A stretch of 17,969 nt of DNA from a bacterium (GCA_029557395.1 JAKQIK010000007.1:1-17969), one strand, 5' to 3'; shown: positions 8,099-14,036, numbered from the stretch's first letter. Translations and numbers: made by a program. The notes: generated from the sequence alone by a model not told the origin.

Positions 8099-8130
8099 AC
8101 GTTGATATTTCTCGCAAATAACATCAACGT
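8099..8130 (-). promoter_or_regulatory. Stem-loop at the 5' end of the groES-groL mRNA
   Basis: Perfect eight-base arms (ACGTTGAT/ATCAACGT) enclose a second four-pair stem (ATTT/AAAT) with loop CTCGC and a three-base bulge. With the start site expected near 8134, the hairpin occupies the extreme 5' end of the transcript. It ends 15 bases before the AGGAGG, so it does not mask the ribosome-binding site. A role in mRNA stability is more likely than an RNA thermometer. Confidence 0.6.
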
Positions 8131-8132
8131 TC

Positions 8133-8158
8133 TAGCACTCATGTTACACGAGTGCTAA
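8133..8158 (-). promoter_or_regulatory. CIRCE operator (HrcA-binding site)
   Basis: On the minus strand the site reads TTAGCACTC, nine bases, then GAGTGCTAG. It matches the CIRCE consensus (TTAGCACTC-N9-GAGTGCTAA) in 17 of 18 positions. It overlaps the -10 region of the groES promoter, so bound HrcA would block RNA polymerase. CIRCE upstream of groES-groL is the classical arrangement. Confidence 0.95.
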
Positions 8159-8169
8159 TTTGTGGTCAA
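8141..8169 (-). promoter_or_regulatory. groES-groL promoter
   Basis: On the minus strand TTGACC (8169-8164) and TAACAT (8146-8141) are spaced by 17 bases. The -10 box lies in the nine-base spacer of the CIRCE element. The predicted leader is about 65 bases. Confidence 0.75.
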
Positions 8170-8182
8170 GAGGATTTATCGG

Positions 8183-8737
8183 CTAATCTGTTGAGGCAAC
8201 AATATTGTAGTGTTTGAATTTTTTGAGCATTGATTCGGCTCGCTCAAGTGGCGCAATTGAGTCGGGAATTATATCGTCATCTGATGCAGTAATAATGCCA
8301 TCTTCAAAGATATCGATACAGATTGCACCGTCTTCGTCTACCAAGAAAAATGGTCCAGATCTACCATTATTAAAATCACGCACCACAAACATTCTGGCAT
8401 TAGCACCAGGAATTTCATCATTAGTAGATTCAGCAAGCCTTTTGTCAAAAATTGCATAAACTTCACAATAAAAACCAGCTGTATCTGTTGGATGAGGTGG
8501 CTTGAGGATTATTCGATGAGATCCTCTGGTGATATTGTGAGCTTCTTCGACTGGTTCACTACGGACAAATTCACCATTGTATATGCTGTCGTCGGTCGAT
8601 AATTCTGAATTTTGTTTGACATAACCATCTCTGAACTGGTTTTGGAAATAAGAAATCAAAGCTTCTGGCGGAAACTGTTCAAACCTACCAGGCTCAAACT
8701 CTGGGCGATAGCCTTCTGGTGGATAACCTTCATTCAT
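8183..8737 (-). CDS. Unknown acidic soluble protein
   Basis: No family is recognised in this 184-residue protein. It has no membrane segment or signal peptide and is acidic. It starts with a Pro/Glu/Tyr/Gly-rich stretch (MNEGYPPEGYRPEFEPGRF). The remainder alternates short hydrophobic strands with charged loops (HRIILKPP, FYCEVYAIF, ARMFVVRDF, PFFLVDEDGAICIDIF), which suggests a mostly beta fold. The C-terminus (IAPLERAESMLKKFKHYNIV) is helical. The ATG at 8737 is chosen because it lies 6 bases after a perfect TATAAT box; a longer frame to 8839 would run through the promoter. There is no ribosome-binding site, so the mRNA is probably leaderless. It ends just upstream of the groES promoter. 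Confidence 0.75.
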   Translation of the reverse strand: MNEGYPPEGYRPEFEPGRFEQFPPEALISYFQNQFRDGYVKQNSELSTDDSIYNGEFVRSEPVEEAHNITRGSHRIILKPPHPTDTAGFYCEVYAIFDKRLAESTNDEIPGANARMFVVRDFNNGRSGPFFLVDEDGAICIDIFEDGIITASDDDIIPDSIAPLERAESMLKKFKHYNIVASTD

Positions 8738-8743
8738 AGTTAT

Positions 8744-8772
8744 ATTATAACCTACTTTCAAGGTATTTACAA
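8744..8772 (-). promoter_or_regulatory. Promoter of the 8183-8737 gene, probably leaderless
   Basis: On the minus strand TTGTAA (8772-8767) and a perfect TATAAT (8749-8744) are 17 bases apart. Only 6 bases separate the -10 box from the ATG, so transcription should start at the start codon. Its -35 box overlaps that of the divergent promoter. Confidence 0.75.
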
Positions 8773-8794
8773 CTACGATTATCTCTGTTAGAAT
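8766..8794 (+). promoter_or_regulatory. Promoter of the G+C-rich gene at 8839
   Basis: TTTACA (8766-8771) and TAGAAT (8789-8794) are separated by 17 bases. The -35 boxes of this and the divergent promoter share the bases 8767-8771, so the two polymerases could not bind together. Confidence 0.6.
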
Positions 8795-8838
8795 ATTAAG
8801 CGGTAATACCAAACCCAGCCCAAACAAAGGGGTGTACA

Positions 8839-9213
8839 TTGAAGTTTAAGGAATACGAACCACTTGTTGACGGTACGGTCCTCATGCTCGATGACGGTTT
8901 TGACCCGACGCGTGAGATCGAGCGTTTCTACGGCTACATCTACCAGGGTGCTGTCATCCTGGTGATTGCCAAGGGATCGGTCTCGCAGGACAATGCCAGT
9001 CGAGCGGCGGCGCAGATGGTTGGCACCAGGGCTATCGCCGGACCGAGGCGTGTCACCCTCGAGCACAGGAAGATTGAGACGTTGTCTGATGCCGAAGATC
9101 TGGCTGATGACTTCATCTTCCGCCTCAATCGCGTCCTCAAGCACCGGGCCAGTCGCACTGACAAGCTCGATGCTCGTTCGGGTACGACCATGAAGCGGTC
9201 GTATCGCAAGTAG
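8839..9213 (+). CDS. Unknown basic protein encoded by a G+C-rich orphan gene
   Basis: No family is recognised. The 124-residue protein has an N-terminal half with alternating hydrophobic strands (GTVLMLDD, FYGYIYQGAVILVIAKG) and a helical, increasingly basic second half (RRVTLEHRKIETLSDAEDL, RLNRVLKHR, then TMKRSYRK), which could bind nucleic acid. The start is a TTG preceded by AAAGGGG at 6 bases and a promoter 44 bases upstream. Base composition is unlike the neighbours: two 60-base samples counted 55% and 72% G+C against about 45% in adjacent genes, and third codon positions are mostly G or C. This suggests acquisition from a G+C-richer genome or special selection. A 164-residue antisense frame exists but lacks a ribosome-binding site and has an implausible C-terminus. 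The gene is followed by strong hairpins. Confidence 0.7.
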   Translation: MKFKEYEPLVDGTVLMLDDGFDPTREIERFYGYIYQGAVILVIAKGSVSQDNASRAAAQMVGTRAIAGPRRVTLEHRKIETLSDAEDLADDFIFRLNRVLKHRASRTDKLDARSGTTMKRSYRK

Positions 9214-9219
9214 AGACCC

Positions 9220-9257
9220 TGTGGGATCTGTCACCAACGTTGTTGGCAGATCCCACA
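9220..9257 (+). other. Strong nested hairpin after the 8839-9213 gene
   Basis: An 11-pair perfect stem (TGTGGGATCTG/CAGATCCCACA) encloses a second stem CCAAC/GTTGG with a GTT loop and a TCA bulge. It starts 6 bases after the stop codon. No T-run follows, so it is not a standard intrinsic terminator; it could protect the 3' end of the mRNA or be the first element of a structured leader. Confidence 0.7.
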
Positions 9258-9282
9258 TCAGGGAAAGGTTTGGATTTACCAA

Positions 9283-9307
9283 AAGACTTGAGCAATCTGC
9301 TCGTCTT
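9283..9307 (+). other. Second hairpin of the structured intergenic region
   Basis: AAGAC and GTCTT enclose GAGCA/TGCTC with a three-base ATC loop and a TT bulge: ten pairs in 25 bases. It sits between the 9220 hairpin and the long inverted repeat at 9317. Confidence 0.55.
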
Positions 9308-9316
9308 GTCTATAAA

Positions 9317-9372
9317 GTCTAGTGAATTTTTGTTTGCCAAAAGGCACCCAATAAAACAGAAATTCACTAGAC
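9317..9372 (+). repeat. Long inverted repeat upstream of arginase
   Basis: Thirteen-base perfect arms, GTCTAGTGAATTT (9317-9329) and AAATTCACTAGAC (9360-9372), continue inward for six more pairs (TTGTTT with AAACAG), one of which is G·U only in the plus-strand RNA. The apical part holds a small GCC-AAAA-GGC hairpin. There is no T-run and no gene inside. It ends 45 bases before the arginase start. It may be a leader structure, a mobile-element remnant or a protein-binding palindrome. Confidence 0.7.
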
Positions 9373-9417
9373 CTCAACCACTCAAGAACCATTTTTTATG
9401 ATAAAATCAAGCCAGCT

Positions 9418-10362
9418 ATGATTAGTTGGAAAGAAACAAGTGCCAGTTTGATTGGTGTTCCACTCGATCTTGGAGCCAAAAACCTTGGTGTTGATATTGG
9501 ACCCGAAGCCTTTCGGCACCATCAACTTATTAACAAGCTCCAATCGGCTGGTATTAATGTCGAAGACAACGGTGATATTACCCCTGCCCTACGTGAAACG
9601 CTTGATCCTGGAGATCCAAAGCTCCGTTACTTGGATGAAATTATTCGAGTTTCCAATGAACTGGCTAAAAAAACCGATATATTAATAAATAATCAGAGGC
9701 GGGTTATAGCAATCGGGGGTGACCACTCGATAAACCTTGGTACCCTGTCTGGTGCATCTGTATCTCTAGGTGGTAATATTGGACTAATTTATTTAGATGC
9801 TCACGGCGATATGAACACCAGTGAGACTACTGAGACTGGTAACATTCACGGCATGCATCTAGCTAGCCTACTTGGATTGGGCGACAGTCGCTTGGTAGAT
9901 GTTTATCGGCCTGGGGCAAAGATAAAGCCAGAAAACTTACTTCATATTGGTGGTAGCGACTTAGACCAGCCCGAGATCGAGCTAATGAATAGCCTACCGA
10001 TACCCAATTTTAAGCTCAATGATTTGATACTAGACGGTATGCGCCCACTGCTTAGCAAGATAGATCAGCTGTGTTCTAGAGTTGATAATGTCTGGATTAG
10101 CTTGGATTTAGATGTAATTGATAGGATATATGCTCCTGGAGCTGGCATGCCTAACCCCGGTGGCCTTAGCTATAGAGAAATATTGTCGATAGCAGACTAT
10201 GTCGGGCGGCAGTGTAATGTTGTTGGTATTGATGTGGTCGAATACAACCCATTGCAAGATGAAGACAAAAAAACTGCAGAACTTGGTATAGAGCTGATAG
10301 CCAAGTTCTTTGGTCGTACCTATAGCTGGTACACCGGCTATCTCGACGCTAACAAGTTATAA
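9418..10362 (+). CDS. Arginase (ureohydrolase family)
   Basis: The enzyme hydrolyses arginine to ornithine and urea with a two-manganese centre. The metal ligands are all present: H103 in GGDHS, D127, H129 and D131 in DAHGD, and D230 and D232 in SLDLDVID. The segment TGNIHGMHLA (140-149) after DAHGD is typical of arginases rather than agmatinases, and E275 in VEYNP fits substrate binding. At 314 residues it is full length. A related ureohydrolase (agmatinase, guanidinase or formimidoylglutamase) remains possible. The ATG has no good Shine-Dalgarno sequence and I found no convincing promoter, only A+T-rich TATGATAAAAT at 9397-9407. It may be read through from the structured region upstream. 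It is convergent with murE, 7 bases apart. Confidence 0.87.
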   Translation: MISWKETSASLIGVPLDLGAKNLGVDIGPEAFRHHQLINKLQSAGINVEDNGDITPALRETLDPGDPKLRYLDEIIRVSNELAKKTDILINNQRRVIAIGGDHSINLGTLSGASVSLGGNIGLIYLDAHGDMNTSETTETGNIHGMHLASLLGLGDSRLVDVYRPGAKIKPENLLHIGGSDLDQPEIELMNSLPIPNFKLNDLILDGMRPLLSKIDQLCSRVDNVWISLDLDVIDRIYAPGAGMPNPGGLSYREILSIADYVGRQCNVVGIDVVEYNPLQDEDKKTAELGIELIAKFFGRTYSWYTGYLDANKL

Positions 10363-10369
10363 GTCAATT

Positions 10370-11692
10370 TTAGTTACTATTTGATACAAGATTTTTGATA
10401 GCTTCACGAGCGGTAGCAATTTCATCCCATGGATGTTCGCCGTCAGCTCTTTCGATAGTTTTTTCGTGACCTTTGCCTAGTAGCAGAACGGTATCATTTT
10501 TGGTCGCACGTGAAATAGTAAAATTGATTGCTTTTGTCCTGTCTAAAATCAAGAACAAATCTTTTTCACGTTTTTTGCCAGCTTTTTCGGCACCACTGGC
10601 TATCATTTCCATGATTTCATGACCATCAATGTCTCGGTCATCTTCTTCTGTGATAATAACCTCATCAGCGTATTTGCCAGCTAACTCACCCTGGATAGCT
10701 CTTTTGGCTTCATCGCGCCGGCCAGCTGAGCCGAACATGACTATCAACTTACCTTTGACTGCTGGCTTTATGTCTGTAAGGAGTTTTTCGAAGCTATCTG
10801 GTGTATGCGCAAAATCAACAATTACGCTAAAATCCTGCCCTTCATCAATTGGATCCATGCGTCCCTCGACACGTTTTAGAGAAGCAATTCCCTGCTCGAT
10901 TTGCGTATCAGTCAAGCCAACACTCAGGCCGACGGCAACAGAGGCCAAGCTGTTGGACACATTAAATTTGCCTGGTAGGTGACAATTGATATTCAGGTGT
11001 CTATCTCCGTGAGCTACCGCGTAGCTTGAGCCTGTTGGTGAAATCTCTAGGTTATTGGCCCGCAAATCACCTGCATTAATACCGTAGGTGAGCGGGTGAT
11101 TAATGTCAGATGTGAATAATTCGGCACTTGGGTCATCTGCATTAATTATCCCTATTTGAAGGCCTTTTTTGTTTTTGCTGGTCAATTTGAATAGTTTTCG
11201 CTTGGCATCACGATAATTTTCAAAGGTACCGTGTTGGTCTAGGTGCTCGTGAGTGACGTTGGTCATGACAGCAATAGAATATGGTATACCCCAGACACGA
11301 TTTTGTGCCAAAGCATGTGAGGTAGTCTCGAGAACTAGCCACTCTATCTTTTCGGACTTCATCCATTTGAGGCGTTTGACCAGCTCTGGTACGGGAACAT
11401 TGGTCATATGATGGATTTGTGGCCGAATATCGTTACCAACTCCGTAAGCTACAGTTGTCATGAGTCCTGTTTTGATGCCGGCTTCATGTAGCATGCGGTG
11501 GATCATGTAGCTAGTTGTAGTTTTACCATTTGTACCGGTTACTCCAATAACTTTTATACCTCGAGCAGGAAATCCACCAAGGGTGTGCAAAATAATAGCT
11601 TCTGCTTTGTGCCCAAGCGGTTCAATCTGCTTAAAGATACTTTTTGGAATAAATTTTTTTACAATTTTTCGTGTATTCATCTTATTTATCAT
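10370..11692 (-). CDS. murE: MurE-like UDP-MurNAc-tripeptide ligase, short form
   Basis: It adds the third amino acid to the peptidoglycan precursor in the cytoplasm, using ATP. The Mur ligase core is clear: P-loop GTNGKTTT (53-60), LETTSHAL (121-128), MTNVTHEHLDQHGT (143-156), the central hinge around GKFNVSNSLAS, GSAGRRDEAKR (321-331) and GKGHE (406-410). The N-terminal uridine-binding domain of classical MurE (about 490 residues) is missing; only about 45 residues precede the nucleotide-binding domain. The usual DNPR motif that reads the diaminopimelate side chain is replaced by EDDR (350-353), so the added amino acid is uncertain. Two ATGs compete for the start (11692 and 11680); neither has a good ribosome-binding site. 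The gene follows the 11718-12293 gene by 25 bases and is probably in one operon with it. Confidence 0.88.
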   Translation of the reverse strand: MINKMNTRKIVKKFIPKSIFKQIEPLGHKAEAIILHTLGGFPARGIKVIGVTGTNGKTTTSYMIHRMLHEAGIKTGLMTTVAYGVGNDIRPQIHHMTNVPVPELVKRLKWMKSEKIEWLVLETTSHALAQNRVWGIPYSIAVMTNVTHEHLDQHGTFENYRDAKRKLFKLTSKNKKGLQIGIINADDPSAELFTSDINHPLTYGINAGDLRANNLEISPTGSSYAVAHGDRHLNINCHLPGKFNVSNSLASVAVGLSVGLTDTQIEQGIASLKRVEGRMDPIDEGQDFSVIVDFAHTPDSFEKLLTDIKPAVKGKLIVMFGSAGRRDEAKRAIQGELAGKYADEVIITEEDDRDIDGHEIMEMIASGAEKAGKKREKDLFLILDRTKAINFTISRATKNDTVLLLGKGHEKTIERADGEHPWDEIATAREAIKNLVSNSN

Positions 11693-11717
11693 ACTTCAGC
11701 TGGCCGAGTAATTCGAC

Positions 11718-12293
11718 CTAAACTTCACAGACAAATATATCTTCGTACATACCATCAGGACTTTTGATAGCTAGGTCAAGTACAGAAGGTAGTACCCTGT
11801 AGCCATGCTGAGTAACATGCAGATTGCCCATCTGAGTTTGCACAATTTCGCCAAGTTGTAATTTTGCTTGAAAATCATTTTCGGATAACTCATAGTCCTC
11901 TTTCCAGAGGGGTTCTCGTTGTAGTGGTGCGTATGCAAAATCAGCAAACTGCTCAATAGTACCAAGTTTTTTTGAGACCATTGTGAGTTCTTCGCTAGCA
12001 CCGTAAATCATAATTTCTGGAAAGATGATTGCTCCTCCTTTGGCATTTTTGACCTGGGCATAGATAGCCTCGTGGGGATTGATTTTTTCTGCTAACCCGG
12101 TTGGATAAATACTAAATTCAACTTGCCCTTCATCCGTTTCCATAAGAAAGGTAGTGCCTGCTGAGAATTTCGACAAGTCTAGATTTGCGCGGTAATTATT
12201 CATCAAAATATCAATTTTTTCACTATTAAAAATATCCTGCTCGAGACTACTGAGAGGTTGTCCACGGCTTGGGTCATAATACTCCATACTCAT
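11718..12293 (-). CDS. Unknown soluble protein upstream of murE
   Basis: No family is recognised. The 191-residue protein has no signal peptide or membrane segment. The first 40 residues are polar and helical (SLEQDIFNSEKIDILMNNY); the rest has beta-like stretches such as TTFLMETDEGQVEFSIY and GGAIIFPEIMIYGAS, and ends PDGMYEDIFVCEV. The start at 12293 lies 6 bases after a perfect TATAAT box and has no ribosome-binding site, so it is probably leaderless; an in-frame ATG two codons later (12287) is the alternative. It is the promoter-proximal gene of a two-gene operon with murE, which hints at a link with cell-wall synthesis, though the link rests on position only. Confidence 0.78.
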   Translation of the reverse strand: MSMEYYDPSRGQPLSSLEQDIFNSEKIDILMNNYRANLDLSKFSAGTTFLMETDEGQVEFSIYPTGLAEKINPHEAIYAQVKNAKGGAIIFPEIMIYGASEELTMVSKKLGTIEQFADFAYAPLQREPLWKEDYELSENDFQAKLQLGEIVQTQMGNLHVTQHGYRVLPSVLDLAIKSPDGMYEDIFVCEV

Positions 12294-12299
12294 ATCTAT

Positions 12300-12328
12300 A
12301 TTATATCACGCTTATACTAAAATAGCAA
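12300..12328 (-). promoter_or_regulatory. Promoter of the unknown protein-murE operon, probably leaderless
   Basis: On the minus strand TTGCTA (12328-12323) and TATAAT (12305-12300) are spaced by 17 bases. Six bases separate the -10 box from the ATG at 12293. It lies back to back with the tsaD promoter, 10 bases away. Confidence 0.75.
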
Positions 12329-12338
12329 TACTTTTATC

Positions 12339-12347
12339 TGTTATAAT
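12339..12347 (+). promoter_or_regulatory. Extended -10 promoter of tsaD
   Basis: TGTTATAAT is an extended -10 element (TG, one base, then TATAAT at 12342-12347) with no recognisable -35 box. The first possible ATG (12346) lies inside the -10 box. The ATG at 12355 is 7 bases after it, at the expected transcription start, so a leaderless mRNA is likely. Confidence 0.65.
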
Positions 12348-12354
12348 GGACGAG

Positions 12355-13425
12355 ATGAAAGTGTTAGGCATAGAAACTAGTTGTGATGAGACTGCCGCTG
12401 CGGTTGTCGAGATAGATAAAAGCCTGAACTGTTCACTTCTGAGCAATGTAGTAGCCACATCTATGGATTTGCACGCCAAATACGGCGGTGTTGTGCCAGA
12501 GATTGCTGCTCGTAGCCATATCGAATCAATCATACCTGTTATTGATGAAGCCACACAGCCTGTTGGGTGGGATAATATCGACGCGATAGCTGTGACAAAA
12601 GGTGCTGGTCTTGGTGGTTCGTTGCTGATTGGGGTGATGACCGCTCGCACATTATCCATCGCCAAAGATAAACCCTTGTACGGAGTAAATCATGTCGAGG
12701 GGCATATTTATGCAAATTTTTTGACTACTCACAGTACCCCATATGATTACCAGCTAGCGTCAAAAGCTCCTGTCTTCCCTATTTTGGGCCTGATTGTCAG
12801 TGGTGGGCATTCGCAGTTGGTACTGTTCAGAGACCACTTTGATTACACCCTACTCGGTCGGACTCAAGACGATGCTGTTGGTGAAGCTTTTGATAAAGTT
12901 GCCAAAATTATTGGCTTGCCCTACCCTGGTGGCCCATCTGTCGGCAAAAAGGCTCTAGATGGTAATGCGCAGGCGTTTGACTTGCCAAAGGCAAAAATGG
13001 CCAATAAATATGATTTTAGCTTTTCTGGGCTCAAGACAGCCGTTTTGAGGCAAGCTCAAGCTATAATAGGCCAAGATTACACATTTCCATCAAAAGACTT
13101 ACCAGACAGGCTCTCTGAGGCTCAGAAAGCAGATATAGCTGCCGTATTTCAGCGCGTGGCTATAGAGACAGTAGTAGATAAGACAATTTTGGCTTACGAA
13201 GAATTTAGACCGACCTCTGTCGTTATTGGTGGTGGCGTGGCCGCCTCACCAGAACTTCGGCGCCAGCTTGCTGAGCGATTACCAATAGAAATAACATACC
13301 AAGACCCCAGACTCATGACTGACAACGGGGCGATGATCGCTACACTAGGAGCTTTTAAGGCTCAACTAGGTCAGCCTACAGATAATGCCTATACCCTAGA
13401 GCCGCAACCAAATCTTAGTATGTAG
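12355..13425 (+). CDS. tsaD: tRNA N6-threonylcarbamoyladenosine transferase TsaD
   Basis: TsaD transfers the threonylcarbamoyl group to A37 of tRNAs that read ANN codons. The protein is a typical bacterial TsaD: MKVLGIETSCDETAAAVV at the N-terminus, KYGGVVPEIAARSH (42-55), the metal-binding HVEGH (113-117), VSGGHSQLV (148-156), GGPSVGKKA, FSGLKTAVLR, GGGVAASPELR and MTDNGAMIA near the C-terminus. The length of 356 residues is normal. I chose the ATG at 12355 rather than 12346 because family members begin MKVLGIETSCDE and because the upstream ATG overlaps the -10 box. No ribosome-binding site precedes it. Partners TsaB, TsaE and TsaC are not in the window. The gene diverges from the murE operon. 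Confidence 0.96.
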   Translation: MKVLGIETSCDETAAAVVEIDKSLNCSLLSNVVATSMDLHAKYGGVVPEIAARSHIESIIPVIDEATQPVGWDNIDAIAVTKGAGLGGSLLIGVMTARTLSIAKDKPLYGVNHVEGHIYANFLTTHSTPYDYQLASKAPVFPILGLIVSGGHSQLVLFRDHFDYTLLGRTQDDAVGEAFDKVAKIIGLPYPGGPSVGKKALDGNAQAFDLPKAKMANKYDFSFSGLKTAVLRQAQAIIGQDYTFPSKDLPDRLSEAQKADIAAVFQRVAIETVVDKTILAYEEFRPTSVVIGGGVAASPELRRQLAERLPIEITYQDPRLMTDNGAMIATLGAFKAQLGQPTDNAYTLEPQPNLSM

Positions 13426-13450
13426 TTTTTGTGTTTTCACTTTCGTCCTT

Positions 13451-13591
13451 TTAGGACTCGTCAGTACAAATATTCATTTGTAGAGTGAAATAGAACAAGG
13501 AAGAAAGTGCAAGGAGGCCAAGGCCGAGGGGTATCATTGCTGTCGACGACAGTATGATGGGTTCCCCCTCGGCACCTTCTCTGGCAATCAC
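13451..13591 (-). CDS. Possible 46-residue single-span membrane peptide
   Basis: A GTG codon at 13591 lies one base after the stop codon of the 13593-14036 gene, which would allow coupled translation. The frame encodes 46 residues with one strong hydrophobic stretch (AMIPLGLGLLALSSLFYF) and a polar tail. Against it, the DNA is largely occupied by two hairpins (13524-13572 and 13586-13616), the start is not ATG and no separate ribosome-binding site is clear. It could be a chance open frame in a structured 3' region or a small partner of the membrane protein upstream. Confidence 0.3.
   Translation of the reverse strand: MIAREGAEGEPIILSSTAMIPLGLGLLALSSLFYFTLQMNICTDES
13524..13572 (-). other. 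Nested hairpin downstream of the 13593-14036 gene
   Basis: An outer eight-pair stem (CCGAGGGG/CCCCTCGG) encloses ATCAT/ATGAT and then CTGTC/GACAG with a three-base GAC loop, about 18 pairs in 49 bases. No T-run follows directly on either strand. It is the second of two hairpins after the membrane-protein gene. Confidence 0.6.
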
Positions 13592-13616
13592 ATCAGGCAA
13601 CTCGCCTGATGTGATT
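13586..13616 (-). other. Perfect 13-pair hairpin containing a stop codon
   Basis: The arms AATCACATCAGGC (13586-13598) and GCCTGATGTGATT (13604-13616) are perfectly complementary with a five-base loop. The TGA stop of the 13593-14036 gene lies in one arm, so ribosomes finishing the gene would open the hairpin. There is no U-tract, which speaks against a plain terminator. Confidence 0.7.
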
Positions 13617-14036
13617 CTTCGTCTGGTTGGCGCGGTTGTGCGCACTAGCTGCGGACAAATACTGCACCAGTGCCGACAACGACATTGCAAGGTACGGGAC
13701 AGCAAAGATGGTCCAGGCCAGAGAATGATACCTCGGATCCAGACCGTCTTTGGTCGTCGTGGCAATGCCGACGGTGAATCCTGCAATCATTGTCCAGAAC
13801 CCGAGCACCACCAAGGGTATGCCCCAATAGTAGTCCTCGTCAGTATTCTCGACGGCGAAGACGGCGGAGACTGTGGCAACACCAACACAAAGCGTCGTCA
13901 CTACCGAGATGGCGAGCCAGTTGGCCCACGGTACTCCGTTGCCCCACGGGTCGATGATGGCGATGACGCCTACGATCACCATGAAAGTGATGCTCAAGAC
14001 GATTCCAGTCCAGACTTCACGCACATGCTTGTACAT
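13593..14036 (-). CDS. Unknown four-helix membrane protein, G+C-rich gene
   Basis: No family is recognised. The 147-residue protein has four hydrophobic segments at about 11-30, 40-62, 70-94 and 107-127 and a basic, polar tail (HNRANQTKNHIRRVA), consistent with an inner-membrane protein. The ATG is preceded by AAGGGAG at about 7 bases and by a promoter with a leader of roughly 46 bases. A 60-base sample (13801-13860) counted 57% G+C, clearly above the neighbours, as in the 8839 and 14323 genes. The end of the gene is embedded in a perfect hairpin. A 174-residue antisense frame overlaps it but has no promoter or ribosome-binding site. The composition suggests recent acquisition; the function is unknown. 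Confidence 0.75.
   Translation of the reverse strand: MYKHVREVWTGIVLSITFMVIVGVIAIIDPWGNGVPWANWLAISVVTTLCVGVATVSAVFAVENTDEDYYWGIPLVVLGFWTMIAGFTVGIATTTKDGLDPRYHSLAWTIFAVPYLAMSLSALVQYLSAASAHNRANQTKNHIRRVA

Noticed and set aside
8788..9282. 164-residue minus-strand frame opposite the 8839-9213 gene
   Set aside because: It would start inside a hairpin region without a ribosome-binding site and run through the divergent promoters at its end. The plus-strand gene has promoter, AAAGGGG and consistent G/C third positions.
9220..9307. Guanidine-II (mini-ykkC) riboswitch upstream of a ureohydrolase
   Set aside because: That class needs two hairpins with ACGR loops. The loops here are GTT and ATC, so the class is not supported.
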